IMG/VR virus record: IMGVR_UViG_3300031952_000027
Location: 1 to 49,074 of that record
Direction: 5' to 3' (one strand)
Origin: a virus
Length of the DNA: 49,074 nt
This document shows, in pieces, positions 14,816-21,636 of this stretch. The notes below the pieces were generated by a model. The model saw only the letters and a program-made list of their open reading frames with translations, was not told the origin of the DNA and did not search any database. Both the position numbers and the translations under genes were made by a program. Every line of letters starts with the position of its first letter. Position 1 is the first letter of the stretch.

Positions 14816-15187
14816 TTATTCTGGGTTTTCGTAGATATTGCCGATGACCTCATAGTCCGCATTATAAAACAATCCCCATCCACCAAAACAAACATTCCAT
14901 TCTACCTTATATGGCACTTCTTCTCCTTCTACTGGATTAAGATTATTTACAATATCCCCCTCATAAATCTCCTTTCCTTGCTTGTCTTTTAAGCCAGTGT
15001 ATTGCATTAAAATACCCATTGTGTAATCAGTATACAATTCATCTTCTCCTAATTCAGAATTCTGGAATACCCAACTACCATCTCCGAAAATTACAAGATT
15101 ATCAACATATGTTTCTTTTGGGTGCATATTAAAATAAAACATCTTTTGTTTATTTTTGTCCCACGCTCTAAATTTTATTTCTCTCAT
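14816..15187 (-). CDS. YopX-family protein
   Basis: 123 residues. The opening MREIKFRAWDKNKQKMFYF, the middle LMQYTGLKDKQGKEIYEGDIV (about 80-100) and the Trp-rich C-terminus match the YopX domain common in phages of Gram-positive bacteria. Its function is not known. It lies in the accessory array behind an AAAGTATATG-type leader. Confidence 0.85.
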   Translation of the reverse strand: MREIKFRAWDKNKQKMFYFNMHPKETYVDNLVIFGDGSWVFQNSELGEDELYTDYTMGILMQYTGLKDKQGKEIYEGDIVNNLNPVEGEEVPYKVEWNVCFGGWGLFYNADYEVIGNIYENPE

Positions 15188-15203
15188 ATACTTTTATCTT
15201 CTT

Positions 15204-15374
15204 TTAAGGATTAATGGCTTGATAAAACTTTAACAATGTTCCTTCGTGAATATGGTGTCCATTGTCTATTGTCCAGTGGCGGTTTCCTGTGGCTTTTCGC
15301 AAAATCTTAACAATCTTGCCCGTTGCCTTGTTCTGCCATTTTTGACCACGCTTTATTATTATTTCTCTTTTCAT
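15204..15374 (-). CDS. 56-residue basic protein, unknown
   Basis: A complete frame from the linker-associated ATG at 15374 to TAA 15204. Basic first half, then a strand-turn pattern NRHWTIDNGHHIHEG with three His close together (about 41-43), which might bind metal. It resembles a small beta-barrel nucleic-acid-binding protein. Function unknown. Confidence 0.6.
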   Translation of the reverse strand: MKREIIIKRGQKWQNKATGKIVKILRKATGNRHWTIDNGHHIHEGTLLKFYQAINP

Positions 15375-15400
15375 AATGGCTTTAAGAATTAGGGGGTTAA

Positions 15401-15493
15401 TTATTGTTCTGGGTGCGACCCGACTGCGGTCTTACCGGACATATTCGCCCCCTGTATTTTGCCCGCAGATTGCCCGTGGTCGGCCACAGCCAT
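15401..15493 (-). pseudogene. Fragment or micro-gene 3' of the HNH gene
   Basis: 30 residues from ATG 15493, Gly/Ala-rich and clearly higher in GC than its surroundings. The same frame continues upstream without a stop into the HNH gene's 3' end (FVLDSENRLAPL). It may be the C-terminal remnant of a gene interrupted by the HNH insertion, or a genuine micro-protein. A linker copy follows at once. Confidence 0.35.
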
Positions 15494-15515
15494 TAAGGGA
15501 GCCAATCTGTTTTCA

Positions 15516-16049
15516 CTATCTAATACAAAATTCTTTTTGGCAATGGGGACAAAGTATTGTTCCGTAGTGATTTCCCTTTCTTCCCATTTTTATTAATTCT
15601 AAGTTTTCAATTCTATTGTCATCTTTAATTCCATTTTTATGATGAACGATTTCATCTTTCTCTAAATATCTTCCAAGATATTTCTCCATTACAAGTCGGT
15701 GTTCTGCCATATATTTGCCACTTTTTGCACGAGGATGATTATGGACACGAATCCAAATATATCCATCATTTATTACTCGTCCACGATAAATTCCTGTTTT
15801 TATTCTATGATCATTAAAACATTTAAAACAACAAAACTTACCACCACCCTTCTTAATTTCTTGTTTTAATGGCTTAAATCTCTTGCCACAGAACAAGCAC
15901 TTTTTATAATAATTAATCCTGCCAAGAGATAAATTGTTTTTTCTTTGTTCTTTGTGATAACAAATTCTACACATTTTATGTGCTTGGTGTTTTCTATCTT
16001 TTGTTCCACAAATTATACATTTTTCAATTTTATACTTTTTGCTCCACAT
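15516..16049 (-). CDS. HNH homing-type endonuclease with zinc fingers
   Basis: 177 residues. The N-terminus has C-x2-C and C-x2-C knuckles (about 11-35 and 51-54), then the HNH core: the VHHKNGIKDDNRIENLEL motif (about 136-153) preceded by the EHRLVMEKYLGRYL helix usual for this group; a terminal CPHCQKEF adds another knuckle. It makes site-specific cuts and spreads itself. It lies between accessory genes and may have split one of them. Confidence 0.88.
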   Translation of the reverse strand: MWSKKYKIEKCIICGTKDRKHQAHKMCRICYHKEQRKNNLSLGRINYYKKCLFCGKRFKPLKQEIKKGGGKFCCFKCFNDHRIKTGIYRGRVINDGYIWIRVHNHPRAKSGKYMAEHRLVMEKYLGRYLEKDEIVHHKNGIKDDNRIENLELIKMGRKGNHYGTILCPHCQKEFCIR

Positions 16050-16098
16050 ATTTTTATTTAGCCAAACAGCCCTTTGCTTGTTTTACCCAGAATTTTAT

Positions 16099-16338
16099 TT
16101 AATATACGTCGCCATTTTCAGCGCATTTTTGTATTTCATAATCCGCGATACGTCTTCTGTAAATCTCAAATTGAATTGCAGTTAAAACTCCCAAGACATC
16201 ATTATAATTTTGGTAGTGCGGATTATCACCCAAATAATCTAAAATCAATTTAGTTAAAACATAATTTAACTCTCCTACGTTTTCTGGGGTTTTCCCCATG
16301 TTTAATTCGTCTCTATTAATTTTTTTTATGTATGGCAT
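16099..16338 (-). CDS. DUF6899-like small phage protein
   Basis: 79 residues with the pattern GELNYVLTKLILDYL, YQNYNDVLGVL, EIYRRRIADYE and the terminal ENGDVY, a small helical protein found very widely in phages near replication and nucleotide genes. Its function is unknown. The linker in front is degenerate (about 16345). Confidence 0.7.
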   Translation of the reverse strand: MPYIKKINRDELNMGKTPENVGELNYVLTKLILDYLGDNPHYQNYNDVLGVLTAIQFEIYRRRIADYEIQKCAENGDVY

Positions 16339-16359
16339 AAATTGTGCTGGCTTTAAGGA

Positions 16360-16710
16360 TTAACCAGCGAACCTTTTAAGTTCGTCCAAAGAGTAAAAGA
16401 TTGGTATGTTCAATTCTTTTGCCCTTTGAATTTCTGCTTGCGTTCCTTTAGAGTTTTCACTATTGGGAAGAACCAAAACTGCATCCGATACTTCAAGCCA
16501 CGCCATTGAATAATCGTAATAATTCTGCACGGTTAGAGTTTCTTCGTCTCTAATCATCAACTGAAAGTGGTAATCAAACCAAGGAACAAAGGGTGCAAAC
16601 CCCGCCAAAAGAACTTCGAGCCCCGCCCTCATTCCGCGCCTCATATTATCAAGGGCCGAGATAATGTTTGACGCAGAATAAGCACCGGCGACATAAACTC
16701 TTTTTGTCAT
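16360..16710 (-). CDS. Nucleoside 2-deoxyribosyltransferase-like (DUF4406-type) protein
   Basis: 116 residues from the ATG at 16710, preferred over 16722 because GGAGG lies 5 bases before it and it overlaps the preceding stop as ATGA. The N-terminal VYVAGAYSA, the central DAVLVLPNSENSKGTQAEIQRAKELNIPIFYS (as separate motifs) and the conserved S-x-G-x2-x-E are those of the 2-deoxyribosyltransferase fold, which acts on nucleoside or nucleotide glycosidic bonds. It may help adjust nucleotide pools. Confidence 0.7.
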   Translation of the reverse strand: MTKRVYVAGAYSASNIISALDNMRRGMRAGLEVLLAGFAPFVPWFDYHFQLMIRDEETLTVQNYYDYSMAWLEVSDAVLVLPNSENSKGTQAEIQRAKELNIPIFYSLDELKRFAG

Positions 16711-16916
16711 TTTTTCCTCCATTTCTTTTTTAAATCCTCAATTCTCTGCCAAAGCACCATCCCCCAACCCGCTATATCAATTATCTCCGCCTGAATTTCA
16801 TTCATTAGCTCTTTGGGATCTCGGCTAAAAGATTTATCCCCGTAGGAATAAAAACCTTTGAGCATTTTTTGGTCTAATAGTTTAACAAATTTTGGTAAAA
16901 CTTTTTTATAAATCAT
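16707..16916 (-). CDS. Small helical protein, unknown
   Basis: 69 residues from the ATG at 16916; the longer frame to 17162 is rejected because it lies inside the phosphoesterase gene. The motif ELMNEIQAEIIDIAGWGM (about 37-54) recalls the Glu/Asp-bearing helices of MazG-like nucleotide hydrolases, but the protein is too short to be sure. The ATG is preceded by an unusual double inverted-repeat leader (16919-16989). Confidence 0.6.
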   Translation of the reverse strand: MIYKKVLPKFVKLLDQKMLKGFYSYGDKSFSRDPKELMNEIQAEIIDIAGWGMVLWQRIEDLKKKWRKK

Positions 16917-16918
16917 AC

Positions 16919-16989
16919 AAAGAGAACGAGAGGAAGGCACCGCTTGTAATGCGTTCTCTTTTTTTGGACATTTAAGTCTTCCTCTCGTT
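16919..16989 (-). promoter_or_regulatory. Interleaved double inverted repeat before the start at 16916
   Basis: AAAGAGAACG (16919-16928) pairs with CGTTCTCTTT (16952-16961), and AACGAGAGGAAG (16925-16936) pairs with CTTCCTCTCGTT (16978-16989); both stems are perfect and share AACG, so they exclude one another. The order A-B-A'-B' and the position two bases from an ATG match the leader at 23298-23364. A mutually exclusive pair of stems suggests attenuation or start-codon control. Confidence 0.65.
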
Positions 16990-16999
16990 GTTAGCGAAC

Positions 17000-17773
17000 T
17001 TAGGCGGAAAAGGTGCGACCAGCATAGGTGAACTGGCCATTGATGATAATGGGAACGTAGTCGTTGAATAGCCCATCTTTCCTGATGTAGATAATTGCAA
17101 ATGCGTGGATCCACCTGTTGGGTCGGCCCCAGAGATACTGAGGCGACTTGTCGCAAAGGCAACCGATTGAAGAACAGGTGTGGTAGTCATTTGGATCTTC
17201 AACGTGGACCTTGGTGTAGAGTTGCCTATCATGGGTATGGCCGTACATAACGCTTTTCATGTAGGACTGAGAGGTCTTTTCTGCGTGGTATTTGTTGGTG
17301 TACTCACCATGGACTAAGGTCAACTTCCCAAGTTTCAGTTTGCCTCGTAAGGCAGATCCATGCTTTCCCCGGATGAGATAAGGGATTACATTCCAGCCAC
17401 GCTTTTTGAGCTTGAGAACATTCTCAATTTCTACCAACCCCTCTAATTGCGGGTTCGCTTCAACCAGTTGGTACTGCCAATCCTCATGATTTCCGAAAAG
17501 ATAATGCTTTTCTGCTTGTGGACAGAGCTTTTCCAGTGGTTCAAGAATGTCCTGTTTGAAGTTCTCGTAATCGTGAAGCAACCGCTTACCCTCAAATGCC
17601 TTGAGGTTGCCTTTCTCTCTCTTCCAGTGGTCAATACTCCGCATCTCAATTGCGTCTCCCAAGAGAACAAGGATATGCGGCTTGAACCACTTGATGAACT
17701 TCAGGACAGCAAACCAAGCTTTCTTGTTGAAATAGGGGTAATGAATGTCAGGAAGAACGATTACTTTTTTCAT
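17000..17773 (-). CDS. Calcineurin-like metallophosphoesterase
   Basis: 257 residues. Metal-binding motifs in order: D9-x-H11, GD at 39-40, GNHE at 94-97, VHG at 154-156 and GHTH at 178-181, the full two-metal set. It hydrolyses phosphoester bonds in nucleotides or nucleic acids. It starts inside the preceding gene (26-base overlap) with a GGAGG Shine-Dalgarno site (GGAGGTGAGAGATG). Phage versions often act in DNA metabolism or repair; the substrate is not visible. Confidence 0.9.
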   Translation of the reverse strand: MKKVIVLPDIHYPYFNKKAWFAVLKFIKWFKPHILVLLGDAIEMRSIDHWKREKGNLKAFEGKRLLHDYENFKQDILEPLEKLCPQAEKHYLFGNHEDWQYQLVEANPQLEGLVEIENVLKLKKRGWNVIPYLIRGKHGSALRGKLKLGKLTLVHGEYTNKYHAEKTSQSYMKSVMYGHTHDRQLYTKVHVEDPNDYHTCSSIGCLCDKSPQYLWGRPNRWIHAFAIIYIRKDGLFNDYVPIIINGQFTYAGRTFSA

Positions 17774-17921
17774 CTCTCACCTCCTCCGTGATGATACATC
17801 CATCTACTTTCGGACTGGCTCTGAATGATTCTGCGACCGTTTCACAGAACTTCTCGTCCGTAAATAGAATCTTGGAGACCTCTCCACTCTTCCAAAAGAT
17901 TGCCAGACAATACCATTTCAT
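17748..17921 (-). CDS. 57-residue protein, unknown
   Basis: Start chosen at ATG 17921 because GAGGAGG lies 5 bases before it and it overlaps the preceding stop as ATGA; the longer frame to 18002 lies inside the upstream gene. One hydrophobic start (KWYCLAIFWKSG), then a mixed alpha/beta body with a C-terminal acidic-basic tail. It belongs to a block of genes with classical Shine-Dalgarno sites. Confidence 0.6.
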   Translation of the reverse strand: MKWYCLAIFWKSGEVSKILFTDEKFCETVAESFRASPKVDGCIITEEVRDEKSNRSS

Positions 17922-18178
17922 TTTTTCCTCCTCATAGAAAGGGTTAAACAAATACCGGAACCGATTGCCCCACCCAAAGCTCCCGACAGGAGCAAAAACC
18001 ATTCCTTTGGGTGATTTATCACATAAGCGGACACACCAACCAACAACAGCTCCTCAACAAAGACAACATACATTGTCTTGGCTATTTTTCCGTTGGCAAT
18101 AAACCAAGTCCGCAGTGTTGCCGCTGACCACTGCAGAAGCCCCGCCACAAAATAGAGCAGAAGTTTTACAATAGTCAT
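17918..18178 (-). CDS. Small membrane protein with about three spans
   Basis: 86 residues with hydrophobic stretches at about 4-20, 36-54 and 60-78 and a basic C-terminus. AAGGAGG precedes the ATG by about 5 bases. Sitting between a membrane-anchored transglycosylase gene (18211) and small cytoplasmic genes, it may be a holin of a second lysis pair, or a membrane protein unrelated to lysis. Confidence 0.6.
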   Translation of the reverse strand: MTIVKLLLYFVAGLLQWSAATLRTWFIANGKIAKTMYVVFVEELLLVGVSAYVINHPKEWFLLLSGALGGAIGSGICLTLSMRRKK

Positions 18179-18210
18179 CTTTTCCTCCTTATTCGCTTTT
18201 TAAAGAACGC

Positions 18211-18639
18211 TTATTTGATTCCCAAAATCCGAGCACACGACCAATAAGAACTAAATCCTTTTTCCAGCGCCAATGTTAAAAATCTTATTTGGTCGTGCGG
18301 ACTATTAATATCACCCTTAAATCCCATTTTTTTTGAAAGGTAGTCCCAAGTTCTTTCCTGAACCTGAATCAATCCATAAGCCGGGTAGATATAATTCAAA
18401 TCACCTTTGGCGGTTTCAACCCATTGGCTCTCGCAAGAAATTATGGCATATACTTGGGAGCTAACTTCAACTGCTTTATGCGGAAACTCCATTGACTTCT
18501 CATTCTTCACCTCAAACCCATTGCTTTTTAAAGAGAGAAAAAACATAATAATCAGAAAAACAATCAATGCTAAAATCCATCTCCACATCTGTGGCTTTTT
18601 TGTTTCTCTTGGTGAGTATTCTGGTAAAATAGTTCCCAT
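18211..18639 (-). CDS. Membrane-anchored lytic transglycosylase-like protein
   Basis: 142 residues from ATG 18639, with AGGA just upstream; a GTG at 18663 is possible. After about 18 polar residues comes one hydrophobic span (about 19-36), then a compact lysozyme-like domain: IISCESQW (about 68-75) with the catalytic Glu, YPAYGLIQVQERTWD, and FSSYWSCARILG at the end. It cuts glycan strands of peptidoglycan at the outer face of the membrane. The neighbour at 17918 may be its membrane partner. Confidence 0.75.
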   Translation of the reverse strand: MGTILPEYSPRETKKPQMWRWILALIVFLIIMFFLSLKSNGFEVKNEKSMEFPHKAVEVSSQVYAIISCESQWVETAKGDLNYIYPAYGLIQVQERTWDYLSKKMGFKGDINSPHDQIRFLTLALEKGFSSYWSCARILGIK

Positions 18640-18778
18640 ATTCCTACCAGCTTCTGCCCACACAAGGTCGGCAGTTATCTCGCAGGCGAGTGATCGGGTC
18701 GGCGTTTCTCCAAGTAAATGAAGTTCTGACCCGCCCTCCTTTTATTAAAACAAGCAAGATTTAAACTGGTAGGAATAT
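18638..18778. repeat. GC-richer element bounded by 13-bp inverted repeats
   Basis: ATATTCCTACCAG at 18638-18650 and CTGGTAGGAATAT at 18766-18778 are perfect inverted copies enclosing 115 bases with distinctly higher GC, containing hairpins CTCGC/GCGAG (about 18698-18709) and CGGGTC/GACCCG. The left end overlaps the start of the gene at 18639, so it also supplies its leader. No target duplication is obvious. Candidates are a miniature mobile element or a structured regulatory RNA. Confidence 0.55.
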
Positions 18779-18798
18779 AAGAGCTAAATTTTAAGGTG

Positions 18799-19254
18799 CT
18801 ATTGATAAATTGGATTTTCAACCGAGGGAAAAGGAACATAAATACCCCAATTTTCCCCTATAAACTTACAGAACGCCTCATAAACTAAATCTATTTCCTT
18901 GTTTTTATCAAGTTGAGTCGTGCTATATTTTTTAAGTTTTGCGATTTGGATTACTCGCCAAAGTTCCTTAATGAATTCTGGCGAGGGTATAACATCAACT
19001 CCTTTTTTATTTAGGGCAGTTATTATCATACTCACACTAACCCCGTTTTCCTCGCACTCTTCTGAAACCAAGTCAAATAATTTATGTAAAGAATTATTTT
19101 GAGTAGAACTTCGTTTATTGATTATTCTTCCTATTTCAACTTCCAATTCTTTATCTTTTAATAACTCCAACCATATAGAAATTCCTATCTTATCGTGAAA
19201 CTTTAATTCTTTTCCATCTGATGTAGCACTAAATTTTTGTTTTTGAGTATTCAT
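18799..19254 (-). CDS. NinB-like recombination accessory protein (tentative)
   Basis: 151 residues. INKRSSTQNNSLHKLFDLVSEE (as IxKRS-xQN) is the N-terminal pattern of NinB-type and related phage proteins; the C-terminal WRVIQIAKLKKYSTTQL, EAFCKFIGENWG and VPFPS motifs are typical of this group. NinB binds single-stranded DNA and aids recombination. The ATG overlaps the stop of the HNH-like remnant as ATGA. Confidence 0.65.
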   Translation of the reverse strand: MNTQKQKFSATSDGKELKFHDKIGISIWLELLKDKELEVEIGRIINKRSSTQNNSLHKLFDLVSEECEENGVSVSMIITALNKKGVDVIPSPEFIKELWRVIQIAKLKKYSTTQLDKNKEIDLVYEAFCKFIGENWGIYVPFPSVENPIYQ

Positions 19255-19385
19255 GTATTTATCTTTTTATATGCATTGTCTCTATTGCCTTTACTGATAT
19301 TACACCATGCACAAAGCCATTGAATATTAGAAATTGGTCGTAGACATCTATCTTTCCCTTGTTCACTTTTCCAAAAAACATAGAT
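19251..19385 (-). pseudogene. HNH endonuclease C-terminal fragment without a start codon
   Basis: In frame with the gene ending at 19386, but beyond its TAG, a further 44 codons read IYVFWKSEQGKDRCL, RPISNIQWLCAWCN and ISKGNRDNAY, a recognisable HNH/zinc-knuckle C-terminus (NIQWLC-x2-CN-x2-KG). There is no ATG, GTG or TTG in frame, and its TGA overlaps the next ATG as ATGA. It is either a decayed HNH remnant or read-through product of the TAG. Confidence 0.55.
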
Positions 19386-19739
19386 CTATCTTTCATAATT
19401 TTCGGCATTTATTCCAAAATACTTATAAGCTGCCCTTCCAAGATCACAACTACAGAATGCCCCCGTAGCCTTTGCTCCGGTATCTCCGCAGAATAAACAC
19501 TTAAATCCAATCATCCTATCTTCCTGTTCTTTTGCCCACTCTTCTGTTAATGCTACCGCAAATATAATCTTTTTGCCATAGCGCTTAGTCCCGTCTTCTA
19601 AATTAGAAACAAACTTATAGGCGTGTATTAAAGAATAAAAAGAATCCCATTCCCTGTTTTTTATATCTTTTATGATATAGCGATTTTTAACTTCGCCTTT
19701 TTCATTTTTTACCACTGGCATATTTTTCAAAGAGTTCAT
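19386..19739 (-). CDS. Zinc-knuckle protein of the replication module
   Basis: 117 residues (a start at 19721, residue 7, is equally possible and reduces the overlap with the initiator gene). The C-terminal half has CLFCGDTGAKATGAFCSC (about 81-98), a Cys4 zinc site with a Gly-rich loop, as in helicase-loader and primase-associated zinc domains. It probably assists the initiator encoded just upstream. It ends at a TAG, after which the frame continues into an HNH-like stretch. Confidence 0.6.
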   Translation of the reverse strand: MNSLKNMPVVKNEKGEVKNRYIIKDIKNREWDSFYSLIHAYKFVSNLEDGTKRYGKKIIFAVALTEEWAKEQEDRMIGFKCLFCGDTGAKATGAFCSCDLGRAAYKYFGINAENYER

Positions 19740-20472
19740 CCTCAGATAGGCCGGTGTTTCCCAATTTTCCCGCCCTGAATAAATTAACAGTATGGCTCGA
19801 GAAACAAACCGATAGTGTATAGCCGCATTCTTCGGCTTTTTTACTATCCAAGAATGAATCTATTAATTGATAAGCTTCTTCTATTGGATAAAATAAACCT
19901 TCTTTTTGACGAACCACATTGCCATCTTTGCCAAAATCTATTGATGGTTTTTTACCAAATTTTTTCTCATAGGCAGCCGTGAAGTATTTTTGAATAGTTG
20001 AGAAAAATGTCGCAACGACTTTAGGAGTTGCCCCTATTTCCTTTACTTTACTTTCCTTTACTTTACTTACTGGGGAGTTCTCTATGATAACTCCCTGACT
20101 GCTCGCCGATAACTCTATGAGTTCTCCTTTATCTATTGATGGAATATGACTTGGGGCCTCTCTTTTAAGGTCTAAATATTGATGATCTTTGAATTTTCTA
20201 ACCTCTAAAAACCTATCTCCATCTACATTATAAAGGATTATAAGTTCAAGTTCGTGCATTTCTAAAAGTGCCTTTTCTATAATTGATATAGTTATTCTTT
20301 TAATTCGTGGCACAATCATTCCCTTAATAACCTCCGGATTGGCGGAAAACCTACCCTCTATGTCTAAATGAGGAAGAAGCCAGGTATAAATTAGACGATA
20401 AGTATCACTTGACAATAATGCCAATCTTCTACTTTGAGATATTACTTTTTTAAGTATTCGTCCTTCTGGCAC
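19702..20472 (-). CDS. DnaD-like replication initiator
   Basis: 256 residues. The N-terminus (about 1-110) has the pattern of phage replisome organisers: LLSSDTYRLIYTWLLPHLDIEGRF split by turns, a winged-helix core with ALLEMHELELIILY and a FKDHQYL segment at its end. A flexible Ser/Lys-rich linker (about 115-150) leads to a C-terminal helical DnaD-type half. It should bind the phage origin and recruit the host helicase, which fits the absence of phage polymerase or helicase genes here. Confidence 0.7.
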   Translation of the reverse strand: MPEGRILKKVISQSRRLALLSSDTYRLIYTWLLPHLDIEGRFSANPEVIKGMIVPRIKRITISIIEKALLEMHELELIILYNVDGDRFLEVRKFKDHQYLDLKREAPSHIPSIDKGELIELSASSQGVIIENSPVSKVKESKVKEIGATPKVVATFFSTIQKYFTAAYEKKFGKKPSIDFGKDGNVVRQKEGLFYPIEEAYQLIDSFLDSKKAEECGYTLSVCFSSHTVNLFRAGKLGNTGLSEDELFEKYASGKK

Positions 20473-20483
20473 AAATTTTTTAT

Positions 20484-20918
20484 TTAAAAGGGAATATCTT
20501 CTGCCCTAACCTCATCTTCCCCTTCGCTTATTTTAGTATTAATAGAATCTTTTTCCGCCTTAATCGGCAATACAAATCCATTCTCTGTCAGTTCTGCGTC
20601 TGGGTGCGAAAAATACCAGACATCAACAAATTTACCAGCTACATTTTGTTTAACCTTCCATGTTTTTACCTTTTTACCTACCCAGCCCAATGCGTCCGGC
20701 CCGTAACCGTCTATTAATCCATTTATGGTTGTTTGGTTAAAGCTGACGTTTCCTTCTTTCCCATCTTGGAGCTTTATTAAGAAAATGTCTTGCATTCCGA
20801 ACTCTCCCGAAACTTCTTTACCCTCATTTGCGATCTCTACCAGGTCGCCCTCTTTGAAGTCAATGCCCTTTTTTAAGAAGGCGCCGACTGATACTCTTTT
20901 TTGATATAGTTTTGACAT
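20484..20918 (-). CDS. Single-stranded DNA-binding protein-like
   Basis: 144 residues. The acidic C-terminus ends Glu-Asp-Ile-Pro-Phe, the tip that SSB proteins use to contact partner proteins; the body (about 5-115) is strand-rich with repeated aromatic residues, as in an OB-fold. It lies between the initiator and the exonuclease genes. It probably covers single-stranded DNA in replication and recombination. The family of the body itself is not certain. Confidence 0.7.
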   Translation of the reverse strand: MSKLYQKRVSVGAFLKKGIDFKEGDLVEIANEGKEVSGEFGMQDIFLIKLQDGKEGNVSFNQTTINGLIDGYGPDALGWVGKKVKTWKVKQNVAGKFVDVWYFSHPDAELTENGFVLPIKAEKDSINTKISEGEDEVRAEDIPF

Positions 20919-20922
20919 ATTT

Positions 20923-21636
20923 TTATATTATTTGGTTTTTAATTTTCTCTTGTATGCGATAAATATCCAAGCAAGCCAAGAATGCCCTGATATTATCTTC
21001 ATTAGAGATGCTTCTCTTCTCTAACACATCGCCTGACTCTTTAAGGTTAAGAATCAGATAACCCGTTACCTTTGGATATAAGTTCATTTCTTGAAGCATT
21101 AGGTCGTAGCCGGCACACTGCCAAAAGTTCTCCACATAAATCCCGCTACCTGACGTTTTAACGTCCCCAATCCATACTTGGCCGTCTATTTCTACTACCA
21201 AGTCAACGATTCCTCCAAGCCAGAGACGTTCCGAGTAAATGTTTTTTTCGCTTTCAAGGAACTTAACCTTGTTCTCGGTTGCCCAATTGATAAAGTTCTG
21301 AATTGACTTGTTGTCGGAAGTACCCGTAACTATGCCGTTATTGCTCTTAATTGCGTTCAGGACAAGGTTTTCAATCTCTTCGTGGGTCTTGGTACCGTAG
21401 TCTCCGGCTTCTTTCTTTCTTCTGGTGTGGGCTTTACGGGCTTCTTCAAAAACTTTATTTAATTCCTCGTCTGTCAATTTCCAATTTCCATTTGCCCTAA
21501 TATAATCCACCGCCATATTCGCTGCCCACTGAATGAGTGCTGGCTTAGCTACCACGCCTAAAATAGTCGTACAGCCGGTTAGTTGCTTGCCGTCTAAAAA
21601 GTGTTGGTGTTTAACTTTGTTGAAGTTGTATTTCAT
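20923..21636 (-). CDS. PD-(D/E)XK exonuclease (RecB/Cas4-like)
   Basis: 237 residues. The nuclease core is GGIVDLVVEIDGQVWIGDVKTS (as GG-x-VDLV and GDVKTS, about 141-162) followed by ENFWQCAGYDLM, which together give the D-x-EXK arrangement with the motif IV Gln/Tyr. A Trp/Gly-rich N-terminal part precedes it. It should degrade DNA ends for recombination, working with the SSB-like protein. The ATG overlaps the stop of the acidic protein gene as ATGA. Confidence 0.8.
   Translation of the reverse strand: MKYNFNKVKHQHFLDGKQLTGCTTILGVVAKPALIQWAANMAVDYIRANGNWKLTDEELNKVFEEARKAHTRRKKEAGDYGTKTHEEIENLVLNAIKSNNGIVTGTSDNKSIQNFINWATENKVKFLESEKNIYSERLWLGGIVDLVVEIDGQVWIGDVKTSGSGIYVENFWQCAGYDLMLQEMNLYPKVTGYLILNLKESGDVLEKRSISNEDNIRAFLACLDIYRIQEKIKNQII

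Larger units (their letters stand above)
10732..15399 (-). repeat. Conserved intergenic linker family (at least 13 copies)
   Basis: A short element recurs between accessory genes. In the coding direction it reads TTAACCCCYTAATTCT, then either TAAAGCCATT or CTAT, then the ATG of the next gene. Full or near-full copies lie at 10732-10750, 11354-11373, 11794-11812, 12057-12081, 12599-12623, 13085-13108, 13769-13793, 13953-13976, 14254-14271, 14470-14494 and 15375-15399; truncated copies at 11155-11171 and 11671-11687; degenerate ones near 14803, 15214 and 16345. In many copies it also encodes the final Leu-Thr-Pro and the stop codon of the preceding gene. It contains no Shine-Dalgarno site. Confidence 0.9.

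Noticed and set aside
15376-15567. Plus-strand open frame of 63 codons opposite the HNH 3' end.
   Set aside because: It begins within a linker copy in the wrong orientation and has no start context like the real genes.
16707-17162. Longer version of the 16707 gene starting at 17162.
   Set aside because: Its first 82 codons lie inside the phosphoesterase gene in another frame; the ATG at 16916 fits the spacing and the repeat leader.
19251-19739. Genome-wide reassignment of TAG to an amino acid, suggested by the open frame after the TAG at 19386.
   Set aside because: Many genes end properly at TAG (for example at 8191, 8488 and 28393) and the large virion genes contain no in-frame TAG, so the standard code applies.
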